From Pseudoips prasinana (lineage: Eukaryota; Arthropoda; Insecta; Lepidoptera; Nolidae): 64,000 nt of DNA. The notes under the pieces were generated by a model. It had not been told where the DNA came from. It saw only the letters and a program-made list of their open reading frames with translations, and ran no database searches. Within the stretch, counting starts at the first letter, position 1. Each line of letters opens with the position of its first letter. The DNA is taken from positions 14,953,201-15,017,200 of the forward strand of contig OX621257.1 in NCBI GenBank assembly GCA_951640165.1, written 5' to 3'. The translations under genes were made by a program, and so were the position numbers. Shown here piece after piece: positions 53,165-64,000 of the stretch.

Positions 53165-53725
53165 TCTGCTCGGTCCATCTTGTAGGGGGTTTGCCTACTA
53201 AATAATTACTTAAAGTGGACCAAATCCCGTGTTCATGCCAGCTAGAGTATGTTTCGCCGGACCGCCTCAACTGGGTCGTGTTGTAACCGGTAGTAGATGA
53301 ACCCACTGAGTTTGTTTCGCTGGGTCTTCTCAGTTGGGGCGCTTTGGATCTGGTGGTAGCATGAAAGCGCGACCGTCGTTATTAACACAAGGTCCTCCAG
53401 AATAACAATACCTAAATGTCACTACCATTATAAAATAAATTGTATAAATGTTTTAACATTCCGTGTACCTAAATATCTGTAATAAGTAACTAGAAATAAT
53501 AACTGTATTACTACAAACATGTTCTGACTATTTACGAGAGCTTTTTTAAAGTCTACGTGGATAAAAACCTTTTTTATTTTATTTTATTTTAATATAGACA
53601 GAACCATTCAGACAATATGTAGTAAAATATAGGTAAAACTACACATTTTGATAATTAAACTTAAACGTAATCTCGTCGCCAATAACTTAATACAAGCTAT
53701 TCGTGCACCTAAATACCCATGTAAC
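53165..53725 (-). repeat. Repeat N, inverted relative of 41845-42318
   Basis: GTTTGTTTCGCTGGGTCTTC, TGGTGGTAGCATGAAAGCGC, AACATGTTCTGACTATTTAC, GTCTACGTGGATAAAAACC. At the left, TCGGTCCATCTTGTAGGGGG is a LINE-R scrap. Confidence 0.65.
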
Positions 53726-53744
53726 TAGAAACAATAATGTACAC

Positions 53745-53965
53745 ATGCGTCTTCCGGTTCGTGGTCGCCACTCGAGAACATTTCTGCCCCAGTGGCCGTC
53801 GGCTCTACAAGCTATGTGCCCTGCCCACTACCGCTTAAACTTGGCAATTCTTCTTTCAATGGACCGATGATCTCTTGAGAGTCGCTGGATACGGATAGCG
53901 CAAGACCGGTAATTTTGGACATCCTTGGGGGATCCAGGCCCCAACATGATGATGAACATGATTAT
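53745..53965. pseudogene. Two LINE-R fragments in opposite orientation
   Basis: The left part is minus strand (CGTCTTCCGGTTCGTGGTCG, AGAACATTTCTGCCCC). The right part is plus strand (GGACCGATGATCTCTTGAGA, AGCGCAAGACCGGTAATTTT). They meet near 53855, so one piece was inverted, as happens with twin priming. Confidence 0.7.
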
Positions 53966-53969
53966 TATT

Positions 53970-54945
53970 CTGCTTTCCTTCTGGAAAATTCTTATGTACA
54001 TGGTTAAAATTTTAGTTGTGATTACAGGAATAATCTGTATCTAGCTGTCTTTTGCACTACTTAACTAATTTAAAAGTCAATATTACCGATTCTATGCCAA
54101 ACCAACATGGTTCTCATGACAAGGATATGGAAAATCAGCGGCACGTAAGGACTTATCGACTAATTATGTGCGGGTGCACTTTCATGGGCGCAGTTCATTT
54201 AAATCGATCATTTTTCAATAAAACATATAGTTTGGGATTCATTTAACATTTTATCGGTACTTTCTTATTTAATATATTCTTATGAGTAAAACTTCCACTT
54301 TATGGGTAAAAGCTAAAAGCACTCCTTATGTTATGTCTACTATTTATGTTGCACTTTGTACAGTTGTTAGATTCGGACAACATTATCATTATGGCAGCCA
54401 AAGTACGTCCACTGTTGGATAAACTCTCCAACTGGTACGCTTGGCAGACGTCATAGTTCACAGAAAAACGTTGCTGTCCGGTCTCTGGTAGGAGTTTCTA
54501 CGCTCCCCACGGGATGAGATGGGGTGATGATATTCTATGTCGTCACCACACAGCATTTGATTTTTGTTCAAATAATTAATAAATATAAAACAGCTTATTT
54601 GTAAAATTTTATAAATATGTGTACCTACTTACATTTATGGTAACAATATTATGTTGCCTCTATGATTATCTCGATATTAATTTCAATTCACTAGTATTTT
54701 TACAACTTTCTTTTAATTTCTCTGTATTTTGATGATTTTTCGAGGTAACAACCCATCGATCAGATGTACTATCGAAGAAAAGGCCCGGCGAGGAAGAGAT
54801 ACTTCGAGGTATTGACCTTTTCAGGTAACGAGCAATCGGTCAAGTGTACCGACGAGCTAGAGACATCGAGGTAACGTCATTCGAATTTGGCGATCGCAGT
54901 TTGATGGTCAAAGATTCGGACAAACCATTTAAATCTTTTCGCTTA
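53970..54945. other. Largely unassigned stretch
   Basis: GATGATGATATTCTATGTCG and text near 54400-54540 (GCGTAGAAACTCC-type, GGGATGAGATGGGGTG) hint at a LINE edge shared with about 10130 (TCATCTCATGGGGAGCGTAG), mirrored. No gene recognised. Confidence 0.35.
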
Positions 54946-54950
54946 TCCTA

Positions 54951-54992
54951 GACATCAGTTTGAGCGTACTTAAGACGCTCAAACTGATGTCT
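54951..54992. repeat. Perfect hairpin, 17-bp arms
   Basis: AGACATCAGTTTGAGCG and its exact mirror, with an 8-9 nt loop (TACTTAAGA). Position is approximate by one or two bases. Confidence 0.85.
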
Positions 54993-55317
54993 TTTTGAAG
55001 ATTAGAAGGTAAGGCAATATTCGTTGTTATGTGTAACTGCTTCACTCAACATTGTCAGACATCCCAATGGTCCATTAAACTATCATTTTTATTCATCACG
55101 CCTGTCTAGAGCAGGGCACAATAGTGACAATTGTTACAAATTGGATGTAATGATGCATAATTGTGCGTATGACTGATACTTAGTTTGTTCTGATTGCACA
55201 TAAATCAATCAGAATACATTGATTTTATCGTTAGATTCTTCGTGTACTCTTAATTAATGTAGAAATATTGTACCTACTACCTATTCTGTTTAACTGTTAA
55301 CTTGATATATCCGGAAT

Positions 55318-55580
55318 GCGCAGGCGCTCATACCTAGATATTCTCACCGGTCCGTAATCGGCGAGGTTAAGTAACTAGGCTCGTGGTCACTCCATACATA
55401 GGTAACCACCAAATTGGTCTAATTTCTGAGCGTCTCCGTGATTCGAAGGACAAGTTAAGCTGTCGGTCCCGGTTGTAACCAAATGCCTAATGGCAACAGT
55501 CGTTAAGCCTAGTCAGAGGCATTATGGGCGGTCTGAACAACTCTGACATTAGGGTAACCACTGCCTATACGATAAGTAGA
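55318..55580 (+). repeat. 5S-SINE copy
   Basis: TTCTCACCGGTCCGTAATCG, GCGAGGTTAAGTAACTAGGC, CTCCATACATAGGTAACCACC, then the body with AGCTGTCGGTCCCGGTTGTA, ending CTATACGATAAG and a (TAGATAAG) tail. Confidence 0.88.
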
Positions 55581-55597
55581 TAAGTATCCAGAATGCT

Positions 55598-55895
55598 TAA
55601 TCATCATCATCATGGCAACCGAAAGACGTACACTGACACGATAAAGACAAAGACCGAAGCTACCCTGCAGCGGCTTCAAGCAACAATCTTCGGTCTTCTT
55701 TATAGCGCGCATTCCTTCACGGCGTTTTCCGGTTCATGGTCGTCACTCGGGAAACTTTCCGCCCCGGTATCTGTCGGTTCTTCGAATTATGTGCCCTACC
55801 CATTGCCACTTGATTGACAATTCTACGGCTTATGTCAGTTACTTTAGTGTCCTCTTTGGGTGACCTTGAGCCTTTTTATGGAGCCCATAGTAAGC
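55598..55895 (-). pseudogene. LINE-R fragment
   Basis: Begins with (CAT)n, the complement of the (GAT)n tail, then AACCGAAAGACGTACACTG. It continues to GTTTTCCGGTTCATGGTCGT, CTGTCGGTTCTTCGAATTAT and TGACCTTGAGCCTTTTTATG. The stretch CGGTCTTCTTTATAGC and GACCGAAGCTACCCTG form a local inverted pair inside. Confidence 0.75.
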
Positions 55896-55987
55896 ATGCA
55901 ACATAAAAAGGTTTAAATTAAGAAACATTTGATCTTATTGTCCAATGTGAATGAAATCATTTATTAAGCGTGTTTTAGATTTATGTA

Positions 55988-56036
55988 CAGACGCCAGCAC
56001 ATCATGCTACCCCAATCTGTCAAATTTCCCCAATTT
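55988..56036. mobile_element. MITE-J, left half only
   Basis: CAGACGCCAGCACATCATGC, TACCCCAATCTGTCAAATTT, then unrelated sequence. TA precedes it (55986-55987). Confidence 0.85.
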
Positions 56037-56039
56037 TAT

Positions 56040-56409
56040 ATGGTTTCCTACCGAACTGACGACTGAATAAAATATTAAATTTATGGTTTCTAAAATTTGA
56101 ATTTAGAGTTCCGCCCAGCATTGTGCTAATTATAAAAATATAGCACATTAAAATATACATTCTTATTTTGATTTTTAAACATCCATTATCGTATTATGAC
56201 GTTCTAAAATCAAATTTATTATAGACAGTGTTATGGTCGAGGATGTCTTCTTTAGTCATGTTAATGGCTTCCTTAGATTTAGTTGGGCTTAGATTATTGC
56301 GTTCGTAGACACTTTAACCTTAGCTCCTGCCATCATAAATCTCAGTCTATTTAAGGTTATGCGTTAGGAGTTGAATGTATGGTTTATAGATTTCGAATTT
56401 GATATACGT
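56040..56409. other. Unassigned stretch
   Basis: Nothing recognised. Confidence 0.4.
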
Positions 56410-56411
56410 TC

Positions 56412-56755
56412 CGCTCATCTATACATATAATAAAACCGTAGGAAAGTCAAAACTGTACATTGAATATTTTTTTTAAAGGGTTCTTGGGGCGTGATCTACA
56501 ATCGATATCGAAGCCAAAAATATCGTTTTTAGAATTTTTGTCTGTGTGTCTGTTTGTCTGTATGTATGTCCGGGCAAAACTCAAAATGTACTGCATGGAT
56601 TTACCTAAAATTTTGCATGAATATTACTTAGAGGTCGGGTCAACATATAGGCTACATATTATCACGCTATCACCTACGGGGGAGGAGCCATGATAATATA
56701 ATTTTAAAGTTGACCGCGAAACCCGAAAGTAAGCCGCGGGGCACAGCTAGTTTTA
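56412..56755 (+). repeat. Repeat D copy
   Basis: CTATACATATAATAAAACCG, ATCGATATCGAAGCCAAAAA, GTATGTCCGGGCAAAACTC, CACCTACGGGGGAGGAGCCA, GCGGGGCACAGCTAG. Confidence 0.88.
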
Positions 56756-56802
56756 CTAATAAATCCTAAAGATAAGACATCTAGCTTTATCGAATCTTTA
56801 AT

Positions 56803-57106
56803 CTATACATTTAATAAAACCGTAGGAAAGTCAAAATTGTACATTGAATATTTTTTTAAAAAGGATACTTGGGGCTACTATATAGTTTCAGAATGTTTGT
56901 CTGTTTATCTGTTTGTCTTTATGTATGTCCGGGCTAAACTCGAAAATTACTGCATGGATTTACCTAAAATTTTGCATGGATATTACTAAGAGGTCGGGTC
57001 AACATATTGGGTACATATTATTATTATCACGTTATCACCAACACTGTCACAGCTGTGATAATTTATAAAGTTTAACGCGGGTAAAACCGCGGGGCACAGC
57101 TAGTTT
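56803..57106 (+). repeat. Repeat D copy, internal deletions
   Basis: CTATACATTTAATAAAACCG, TATGTATGTCCGGGCTAAAC, AAAACCGCGGGGCACAGCTA. The ATCGATATCGAAGCC stretch is missing. It lies in tandem with the previous copy, 48 bp apart. Confidence 0.88.
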
Positions 57107-57580
57107 AAGTATAAAATAGTTTACTTATTTCTATTAAATGATGCTTATGCGATATTAGTCGCAGAGAAATCAGATTGAGTTTTTGCAGGTTGTATTATAT
57201 TCCTACCGGTACCTGTAGAAGGAACTCTAGTGTTGAAGTAGAAGCTTCATAACTAGAGCTATGTTTGATTCTTCATGTTCTATACACATCGAGCTATTAA
57301 TTAATTGGTATTATATACATTATCTCAAGTATGTCATTCTTGCGATCCTCTTCCTCCTTTATTTCAGGATTAGGATTTCATACGCGTGTATACTATGGAG
57401 ATAAAAAATACCCAAGTATTATTCTATTAGATTGAGTATTAAACTATTCTATAAGAGTAATCATACAAACAAATATGATTGAATATGATTACTGAGACCT
57501 TAAGCTTTTTTAAATTAAGTCCACCCGATTCGAAAGATATTTCAGAATGTATTAGGAAAGTGTAACATTAAATAATAAAA
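57107..57580. other. Unassigned AT-rich stretch
   Basis: Nothing recognised. Confidence 0.4.
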
Positions 57581-57581
57581 A

Positions 57582-57720
57582 AAATAAAAAGTTTATTGTG
57601 TCTCAAAAATGATCCTTTTACATAAATTGAGGCAGCCCCAGTAAGTTAAAAAATACTTGTGTTGGGGCTACCTCGCTTCTCCCCTTAGTTGCTAGTTACA
57701 AAGTGTCGAGACAAACAATA
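57582..57720 (-). repeat. LINE-like 3' tail
   Basis: AAAAAGTTTATTGTGTCTCA, ATAAATTGAGGCAGCCCCAG and GGGGCTACCTCGCTTCTCCC; on the minus strand this gives GGCTGCCTCAATTTATG, a TTATTTTT tail. One copy only. Confidence 0.4.
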
Positions 57721-58376
57721 ATAGTAAGTAACTATGTACTTAAATATAGAAGGTATTTAAAAGGGTATTGAACTTGCAGGTCATGCCAATAACATGCTGT
57801 AAAGTACACAAAATCTTGCTGAATCATAGTAAGCTATCCATCAAAAGCTTTTGACACAGTAGCTGGTAAACGCTGATGGATTTGACCCAAATATTACTTG
57901 ACACTATTATACCTACATTGTATTTAGGACTAGGCCGATTAATGGACTGGAAGTCAATTTGTAAAGTGATATTTGCAAAACATATTTTGTAGAGAAGGTT
58001 AACTAAAATTCTTTGACAAAGGGCTTGCTCAAGGAAGGATTTAGGTCTCATCAAATAAGGTGAAAAACGGGGCTGTTCAAGGATGGTTTTAGGTCCCTAC
58101 AAATAAGATTATGCAATAAACGTCAATTTTATCCTAGTCTTATCTATCATGAGTAAATATATAGTAATCGACCATGATTTTAGTTAGTCTTAAATAATAA
58201 TGAACCTAATCTTTATTTATTTTCTTCGACCTACTTTAATATTTATAATTATTACAATAAATATAAAGTAAAGGAACGAATTCAAATTAATCCCTAAAGT
58301 AATTTAAGATAATAAAAGCAAAATAGTAAATATCAAGGGTCTCATTTTGTTATGAATACGTGATATCGTATCTTTT

Positions 58377-58748
58377 ATGTCAGATAGGAGCTTTAAAGGC
58401 TTTTTATCCAACCGTTGGTTCACTGTAAAAGTGTTTGAATATTTAATGACATTCATATTAATCCTTGACGGCGTAATTACTGTAATAGTAACAGACGAGA
58501 ACTTGCTACATGAATTCGTAATTTTAGAGTACCGACCTACATTTACTAGCATTGGTAATTTTAAAGTAGTAAGTGAATATTACTTAAATACAAAGAAAGA
58601 AACACGACGTTTAAATGTTATTCTTTACTTACACAGAAAACTTATAATTGCTGATAATTATTTGTGTACCAATGAGAATCCAATAAGTAATAGGTATACT
58701 GTTAAATTGACTGGTGATGAACAGAACGATTGTAAAGCACGATTATAA
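58377..58748 (+). CDS. Hypothetical 123-codon open frame
   Basis: It is the longest frame in the window that I cannot attribute to a repeat. It opens MSDRSFKGFLSNRWFTVKVF, then a hydrophobic stretch (EYLMTFILILDGVITVIV, residues about 22-39), and ends YTVKLTGDEQNDCKARL. The single hydrophobic segment could be a membrane anchor. There is no recognised domain, codon use is AT-rich like the surroundings, and an 82-codon frame lies opposite. AATAAA occurs at about 58762, shortly after the stop. It may be an exon, a decayed element or chance. Confidence 0.25.
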   Translation: MSDRSFKGFLSNRWFTVKVFEYLMTFILILDGVITVIVTDENLLHEFVILEYRPTFTSIGNFKVVSEYYLNTKKETRRLNVILYLHRKLIIADNYLCTNENPISNRYTVKLTGDEQNDCKARL

Positions 58749-58749
58749 T

Positions 58750-59605
58750 TTTTGATTGAAGAAATAAATACATTTTGAACACGAAATTATAATCTTTGAC
58801 TTACTTACCGGAGCCTATGTCACTATAATAATAATATTTTTGCAGCGTATTCTGTAAGGGGGATGCAATTTTCCCACTTCAAATTTATTTGCCCATTAGT
58901 ACTAAGTAAAATTAACAGTAATAATTAGAGTACTTGGTTAATTTTATTGCAAAAATTCTGTGTGTTGTAGATTAGTGTGTTTTATTTTATTTAATGTTAT
59001 TTTATTATTTGATGTTATTGACTGTTTATGTAATTGTTATTGTATTTCTGTAATTGAAAACTGCTAGTTATAAGTGAATTATATTTCGAACACAATGTTT
59101 ATATATTGTTAACGAATTAATAAATGAAATGAATCTTATATATTCTTGATTTTGTTAATAATTGGCCATTTGACCTATATAAGGATATTTACAGACATAC
59201 AATATAACCCAAATCAACTGTGGGCATAACCGATGCCCAGACAATTTTTGGTCATTGGTCACTTTAACCGATGTTCAGAATCGGTTCAAGGGACCAAAAA
59301 TGTTATTCAGTTTAATTTTCATAAAAAAAACCTCAAGACCTGTACTTACAGATGTCTCGCGTCTCTCGTCGCTTTGCTCCTCGCTATAGACAACTACTCG
59401 TATTTGTATAACTCGCATAGAGGTCTTCGAAGTCTAAGTGTGCTCTGTGAATCGCATGTTTGTAAAGCCACCCGCGATACCATGACATATTTCACTAGTG
59501 TGTGTTTTTAGTATCTTACAAGTTGTATTTCTAATAAAAAAAATAAACAAAAAAATGTTTTTGTGTCATCTGTTAAAAAGTGACAGAAGATTTCCAGCCA
59601 GTACC
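58750..59605. other. Largely unassigned, possible SINE-Q edge
   Basis: Around 59455-59500 CGCATGTTTGTAAAGCCACC and CGCGATACCATGACATATTT resemble the 3' part of SINE-Q. A mirrored pair ACAATTTTTGGTC / GACCAAAAATGT lies at 59238-59303. Nothing else recognised. Confidence 0.4.
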
Positions 59606-59609
59606 TTTA

Positions 59610-59995
59610 TTACAAACGCCACACGGTTTTACCCGCGTTAAACTTTATAAATTATAGCCTATGTGTTATTCCAGGGTGCCAGCTAACTCCATACCAAATT
59701 TTATTAAAATCGCTTTAGTCGTTTAGACTTGAAGAAATAACAAACATACACACTCACACAGTCACAAACTTTCGCATTTATAATACTAGCTGTGCCCCGT
59801 GGTTTTACCCGCGTTAAACTGTATAAATAATAGCCTATGTGTTCATCCAAAGTGCCAACTAACTCTATCCCAAATTTTATTAAAATCGCTCCAGCCGTTT
59901 ATCCGTGAAGAAGCAACACTGTGAGTGTGTGAGTGTATATGTTACACACTCACATAGTCACAAACTTTCGCCTTTATAATGTTAGTGTGATTAAA
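59610..59995. repeat. Two tandem repeat D-related units
   Basis: Unit 1 (59619-59787): CACGGTTTTACCCGCGTTAA, GTGTTATTCCAGGGTGCCAG, TTTCGCATTTATAATACTAG. Unit 2 (59785-59995): CTAGCTGTGCCCCGTGGTTT, GTGTTCATCCAAAGTGCCAA, TTTCGCCTTTATAATGTTAG. A short mirror CACTGTGAGTGTGTGAGTGT sits in unit 2. Confidence 0.8.
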
Positions 59996-60276
59996 TATAT
60001 TTCCCAAACAGCCAGCTATTGAGCAATGGTATGTGTCACATACTGTCGATGAACAATACTCACATTACATACTCACTTCACAGATAATTGCAGTCGTCTT
60101 GGCATCAGTGTCAGCTCTTGTCAGCTCAAATACAATTTATATAGCCGTATTGTACTGAATTAATTTTATAAAAAGAAAAGATTAGATTTTTGTATGTTTA
60201 TTATGCCTTTAAAAATAATCATAATACAAATGTTGTTTTGTTCCACATGCACTATGCTCTACATTTTGGGTCATTT

Positions 60277-60607
60277 ATACATATAATAAAATCGTAGGAA
60301 AGTCAAAACTGTACATGGAATATTTTTTTAAAAGCATACTTGAGGCGTATTCTACAATATATATCAAAGACAAAAATATAGTTTTTAGAATTTTTGTCTG
60401 TGTGTCTGTTTGTCTGTATGTATGTCCGGGTTAAACTCAAAAAGTACTGCATGGATTTACTTCAAATTTTGCATGAATATTACTAAGAGGTCGGGTCAAC
60501 ATATAGGCTACATATCATCATGCTATCACGTACGGGGGGGGGGGGGGGGGGGAGCTATGATGATTTATAAAATTTAATGCGGGTAGAACCGCGGGGCACA
60601 GCTAGTA
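60277..60607 (+). repeat. Repeat D copy with a 19-G run
   Basis: CATACATATAATAAAATCGT, GTATGTCCGGGTTAAACTC and AGAACCGCGGGGCACAGCTA are normal. Where other copies read ACGGGGGAGGAG, this one has G at 60534-60552 without interruption. Confidence 0.9.
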
Positions 60608-60743
60608 AAATATAAAAGCACCATTCCTTATGCTAATAAATGTTTCAACGTTCATTTTTGATATCAAGTTATTTGTATAATGGAAAAACTAACACTGAAA
60701 AAAATTATGACACCATATTTTTTTATTTTTTACCAAAGTGGTA

Positions 60744-60888
60744 CAGACGCCAGCACATCCAGCTACCCCAATCTGTCAAATTTCTTTGACAGATTTAATT
60801 TAATTTTCAACTATGTCACAAAAGCATATGGTTCACCTTTAATTGGGGAAAATTGACAGATTTGTGTAGCTTGATGTGCTCGCGTCTC
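60744..60888. mobile_element. MITE-J, inverted and rearranged copy
   Basis: Ends CAGACGCCAGCACATCCAGC and TTGATGTGCTCGCGTCTC, TA on both sides (60742-60743, 60889-60890). The inside is in the opposite orientation to the 22675 copy and has a small duplicated mirror AAATTTCTTTGACAGATTT. Confidence 0.88.
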
Positions 60889-60889
60889 T

Positions 60890-63118
60890 ACAAAACTGCG
60901 ACTCAGTCCCTTCGTCCGTACGTTCAAAAAACGGGTACACGTAACTTAATGATTAAATAACATCTTTTTCGCATTAAAGAAAATATATTGGTTTCTTTTT
61001 ACGCCATGTTCTTATCCAAATAAGATCGTAAGTTTGTTCTCCACTTACAGTGTTTGAAGTAAGATACTGAGAAACACTGCCAAAAATCTTTGTAGCTCTA
61101 ACATTTTTACTAGATAAATTTTGCTTATGATTTAATTATGTAAGTACATATTTTATCTTAATGTGTGTTGACTTATAACGAAATAAACTTTAGCATTTGT
61201 ATAATTTTAATAACCAGAGGTGTACCACAAAAAACAATAAATATAATTGGGAAGTTTAATATATACAAAGTGACACATATGTAGTGGACATGGAATCTCT
61301 CCATGAAACTAATCCCTTAAACAGGCAGTGGACATACAAGACCACCTAAACTTCAACCTTATCTGTTTGGAATAAGGTCTAAATTAATAAAAAAAATATA
61401 GCAAGCCCTGGTTAAGGGCTAAATAAATCATGTAAGAAAACCAGTTCCGTAAAATACGAAATATTTTTTTTCTGGATCTCCATACAAAATGCGTCAGCTG
61501 ATTAAACTATTATTCTTGTATGGCCAAGTATTGTTTTTGTTTATTTTGATCATGTTGATGAGCTGAGAGTTGGTCAGAGTTTTAGGCTTATACCTAAAGC
61601 TTTTTAAGCTACCGTTCCTCCGTTTAAGTTATAAAAAAAAAAATTGCAGATTACATGGCCCATATTAATTAGTAACAATTTGTACTTACACGCTATGTTT
61701 TTAAATGATAGAATAATACAAAATTCAATCCACAATATCCAATATATAATCCATCATCATCATCAAACTAATATGCTAGTGGGTATGGTTTCCGAACTTA
61801 GTCTCGATACGTGAGCCATGGCAGCCAAACAATATATAATACAATCATAATTACAAATAAATTAAAAAATATATATTTATGATGACGAATGCCCCCACGA
61901 AGTAAGTTTACAGGACTCCTAGCGGCGTGGAGCCTTGTATAATTAGCAACAAGAATACATGTAAAAAGTACGTATTTATTCTGGTCACGAAGCAACGAGC
62001 AACGTATTTACAATACGCTGTATATAGGTAGTCTCCATGGGGTATTCATCTGTATAGCGCAATTACTTCCCAACCCACGCCTAACTCCGTCAGTTCTTAT
62101 TAACGACCATGACATTCGTATCCACAGCTCCATTCATTACATCTACACCTAAAACTTCGGCTAACACGTCAAAAGAAAGGTCTTAAGAAATCCCATTTCC
62201 AGCGACGCGACGGTAATAGCTTTTGTGTCAAAACAGAGTCATTAAGGGACGGTTTTTGTCACTTTTTTGTAACTTGTACTGAGGTCTGAAAATTGGAAGG
62301 GGCGGAAAAAGTTAGGCCAAGACTGATTAGGCCTTAGAAGTTTCAATTAAATTTCTTGCGGTAGCTTCTAGATGGACGGGTCGATCTTAATGTTTATAGA
62401 GCTTATTTTTGAATAGCTGTAAATTATTGTGGCGTTGTAAGTTACAGTATTTTATTATTTGTATCTTTACATTGCTTCTTTTACATTGTAGTATCTGGAT
62501 GACTAATTTCTTCTTGTTTCGATCATGATCACAATAACGAACTTTCTCAGACAGTAATTATAGAGGATACATTTTAATTAAATAATTTTGATTGATAATC
62601 GAATAATGATGAGGATGATATATTGAATTGGTAATTAATGCAGGTTATTTATTTGCAGTTAATATAATTAAGCCAAGGCAGATCTATTAAATTAATTATA
62701 TAAATTCTGCGCGCATTGCTATTCGTGTCATTTGGTCTTGACCAAATTAGAGACGTTCTCAAGAAAGGCCTTCCTCTTTTACTTATATGATTCTACTACA
62801 TAATACAAACCAAAAGAAAACAATTCACACATTAAATCGACCTAATACTTAATCTTCATACATAATTCTTTTAGACCTAATCATTAATTCGATAATTCAA
62901 CATGCATCTATATATATTACATTTAGAAGTTTATTAATTAAAAACATTTAGCAACAAATAAAATATACAAAAGAAATTTCTACTAAAGAAATTTACTTTG
63001 GTCGGAGTAAATAAATAAAAAAGTGATAACTGATTCTGGAGTTTTGAAAATATTAATCTCATAAATTATCTGAAGCACTCATATTTAATGCGTAGTCATT
63101 TCAAAACCTAAAAAAAAA
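60890..63118. other. Largely unassigned, AT-rich
   Basis: I see no gene or firm repeat. A possible repeat edge at 61750-61820 begins with (CAT)n (CATCATCATCATCAAACTAA) and GAGCCATGGCAGCC. The minus-strand 65-codon frame at 61798-61995 has no domain. Confidence 0.4.
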
Positions 63119-63119
63119 C

Positions 63120-63802
63120 AACCGGCCAAGTGCGAGTCGGACTCGCACATGAAGGGTTCCGTAGCAGCAAGTATTTTAATTGATTAAATGAAAGGTAAAT
63201 TGCGGTTTACGGTTTATGACGTATTAAAAAAAAAAACGACTTACTAGATCTCGTTCAAACCAATTTTCGTTGTTAGTTTACATAGTAATTTACACCATAT
63301 ATTTTTTTTAGTTTTATCATTCTCTTATTTTAGAAGTTACAGGGGGGGGGGGACACTCATTTTTCCACTTTGGAAGTGTCTCTCGCACAAACTATTCGGT
63401 TTAGAAAAAAATGATATTTGGAACCTCAACATCATTTTTGAAGACCTATCCAAACTAAAGTTGAAACTTGGTAAGTAGATGTATTCTTTGAAACGCATTA
63501 AGATTTTTACACAAAAATATAAAAATAATAACAATTTTAGAGGTCCCCATACATAGAAATAAAACTAAAATTTTTTTTTTCATCGTACCCTTACATACCC
63601 CACATGTGCCCCCCAAAATGAAAAAAAAAATTGAGTTTTATTTCTATGTATGGGGACCCCTAAAACTATTATCTTAATGCGTATTATAGTAGCTCTTATA
63701 GTTTCGGAAAAAAATGGCTGTGACATACGGACGGACAGACAGACAGACATGACGAATCTATAAGGGTTCCGTTTTTTGCCATTTGGCTACAGAATCCTAA
63801 TT
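63120..63802 (+). repeat. Repeat E, longest copy
   Basis: CCGGCCAAGTGCGAGTCGGA at the start, GCCATTTGGCTACAGAATCC at the end. Inside are a G-run of 11 (63342-63352), AAGTGTCTCTCGCACAAACT and a mirrored pair GGTCCCCATACATAGAAATA / TATTTCTATGTATGGGGACC (63542-63658). No coding sequence. Confidence 0.88.
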
Positions 63803-64000
63803 AAGCATGACATGAATTTTGATTCATCTGAATGAATAACATGATTTCCAATCCATCTTTGTTACACAATAAGCAAATCTTTATATTTCTTCTTGACTCC
63901 AAGTATTAGTCATATATTCATTACCTACTTTGATATCAATGATAATTTATTAGTGACGGCGGTACTTGAATGTAGTGATTGATTGCAATGCTTGCAAAAT

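Overview
The window looks like a gene-poor, repeat-dense stretch of a lepidopteran (moth or butterfly) genome. It is AT-rich. It carries many copies of tRNA-headed SINEs, 5'-truncated LINE tails ending in (GAT)n or (TATG)n, a mariner element and several small palindromic elements, a mix typical of Lepidoptera. I found no convincing host gene, rRNA or functional tRNA gene, and no CRISPR or bacterial feature. Nearly every protein-like reading frame is a piece of a transposable element. The order is inferred from the repeat style; the species cannot be read from the sequence.

Labels used below. SINE-A: tRNA-headed, 3' part ending near 'GGGACATTATT' when read on the minus strand. SINE-B: tRNA head with T-arm GGTTCGAATCC. 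SINE-H: tRNA head beginning near GCCTCGTTGGTCTAGCGG. SINE-Q: head near GTGTGGCGCAGC. 5S-SINE: head derived from 5S rRNA. LINE-R: RTE-like LINE tail coding for EWRPRTGRRSV and ending in (GAT)n. Repeat D: unit with GTGCCCCGCGG at one end. Repeat E: unit with CCGGCCAAGTGCGAGTCGG at one end and GGCTACGGAACCC at the other. Repeat G: poly(A)-tailed unit. MITE-J and MITE-M: small inverted-repeat elements.

Layout. 1-5.6 kb: SINEs, including a SINE-H split by a 606-bp PIF/Harbinger-type element (751-1356) with 3-bp TTA duplications and ends made of ATCGAT-rich subrepeats. 6.3-7.5 kb: a repeat E abutting a LINE 3' end. 9-19 kb: 5S-SINEs, LINE-R tails and SINE-Bs. A nearly intact mariner (17080-18371) sits in this stretch, with both inverted repeats and a 350-codon transposase frame broken by one stop. 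19-30 kb: MITEs, a LINE reverse-transcriptase remnant split by MITE-J, a perfect 48-bp-arm palindrome and many SINE-As. 31.0-38.5 kb: a roughly 2.4-kb direct duplication. Copy 1 carries a 2337-bp DNA transposon (33251-35587) with 33-bp inverted repeats and a broken transposase of the DUF7869-like type. Copy 2 preserves the empty target site. 39-50 kb: palindromes, 5S-SINEs (one split by repeat G with a 7-bp duplication) and LINE remnants, including a minus-strand LINE end with a CCHH finger. 50-64 kb: sparse repeats, several repeat D copies, one containing a run of 19 G, a MITE-J and a long repeat E.

The parts do not form a pathway. They interact by nesting, which gives relative ages: SINE-H before Harbinger, LINE-R tail before mariner, LINE reverse transcriptase before MITE-J, SINE before MITE-M, 5S-SINE before repeat G, and the segmental duplication (or at least its target) before the DUF7869-like transposon.
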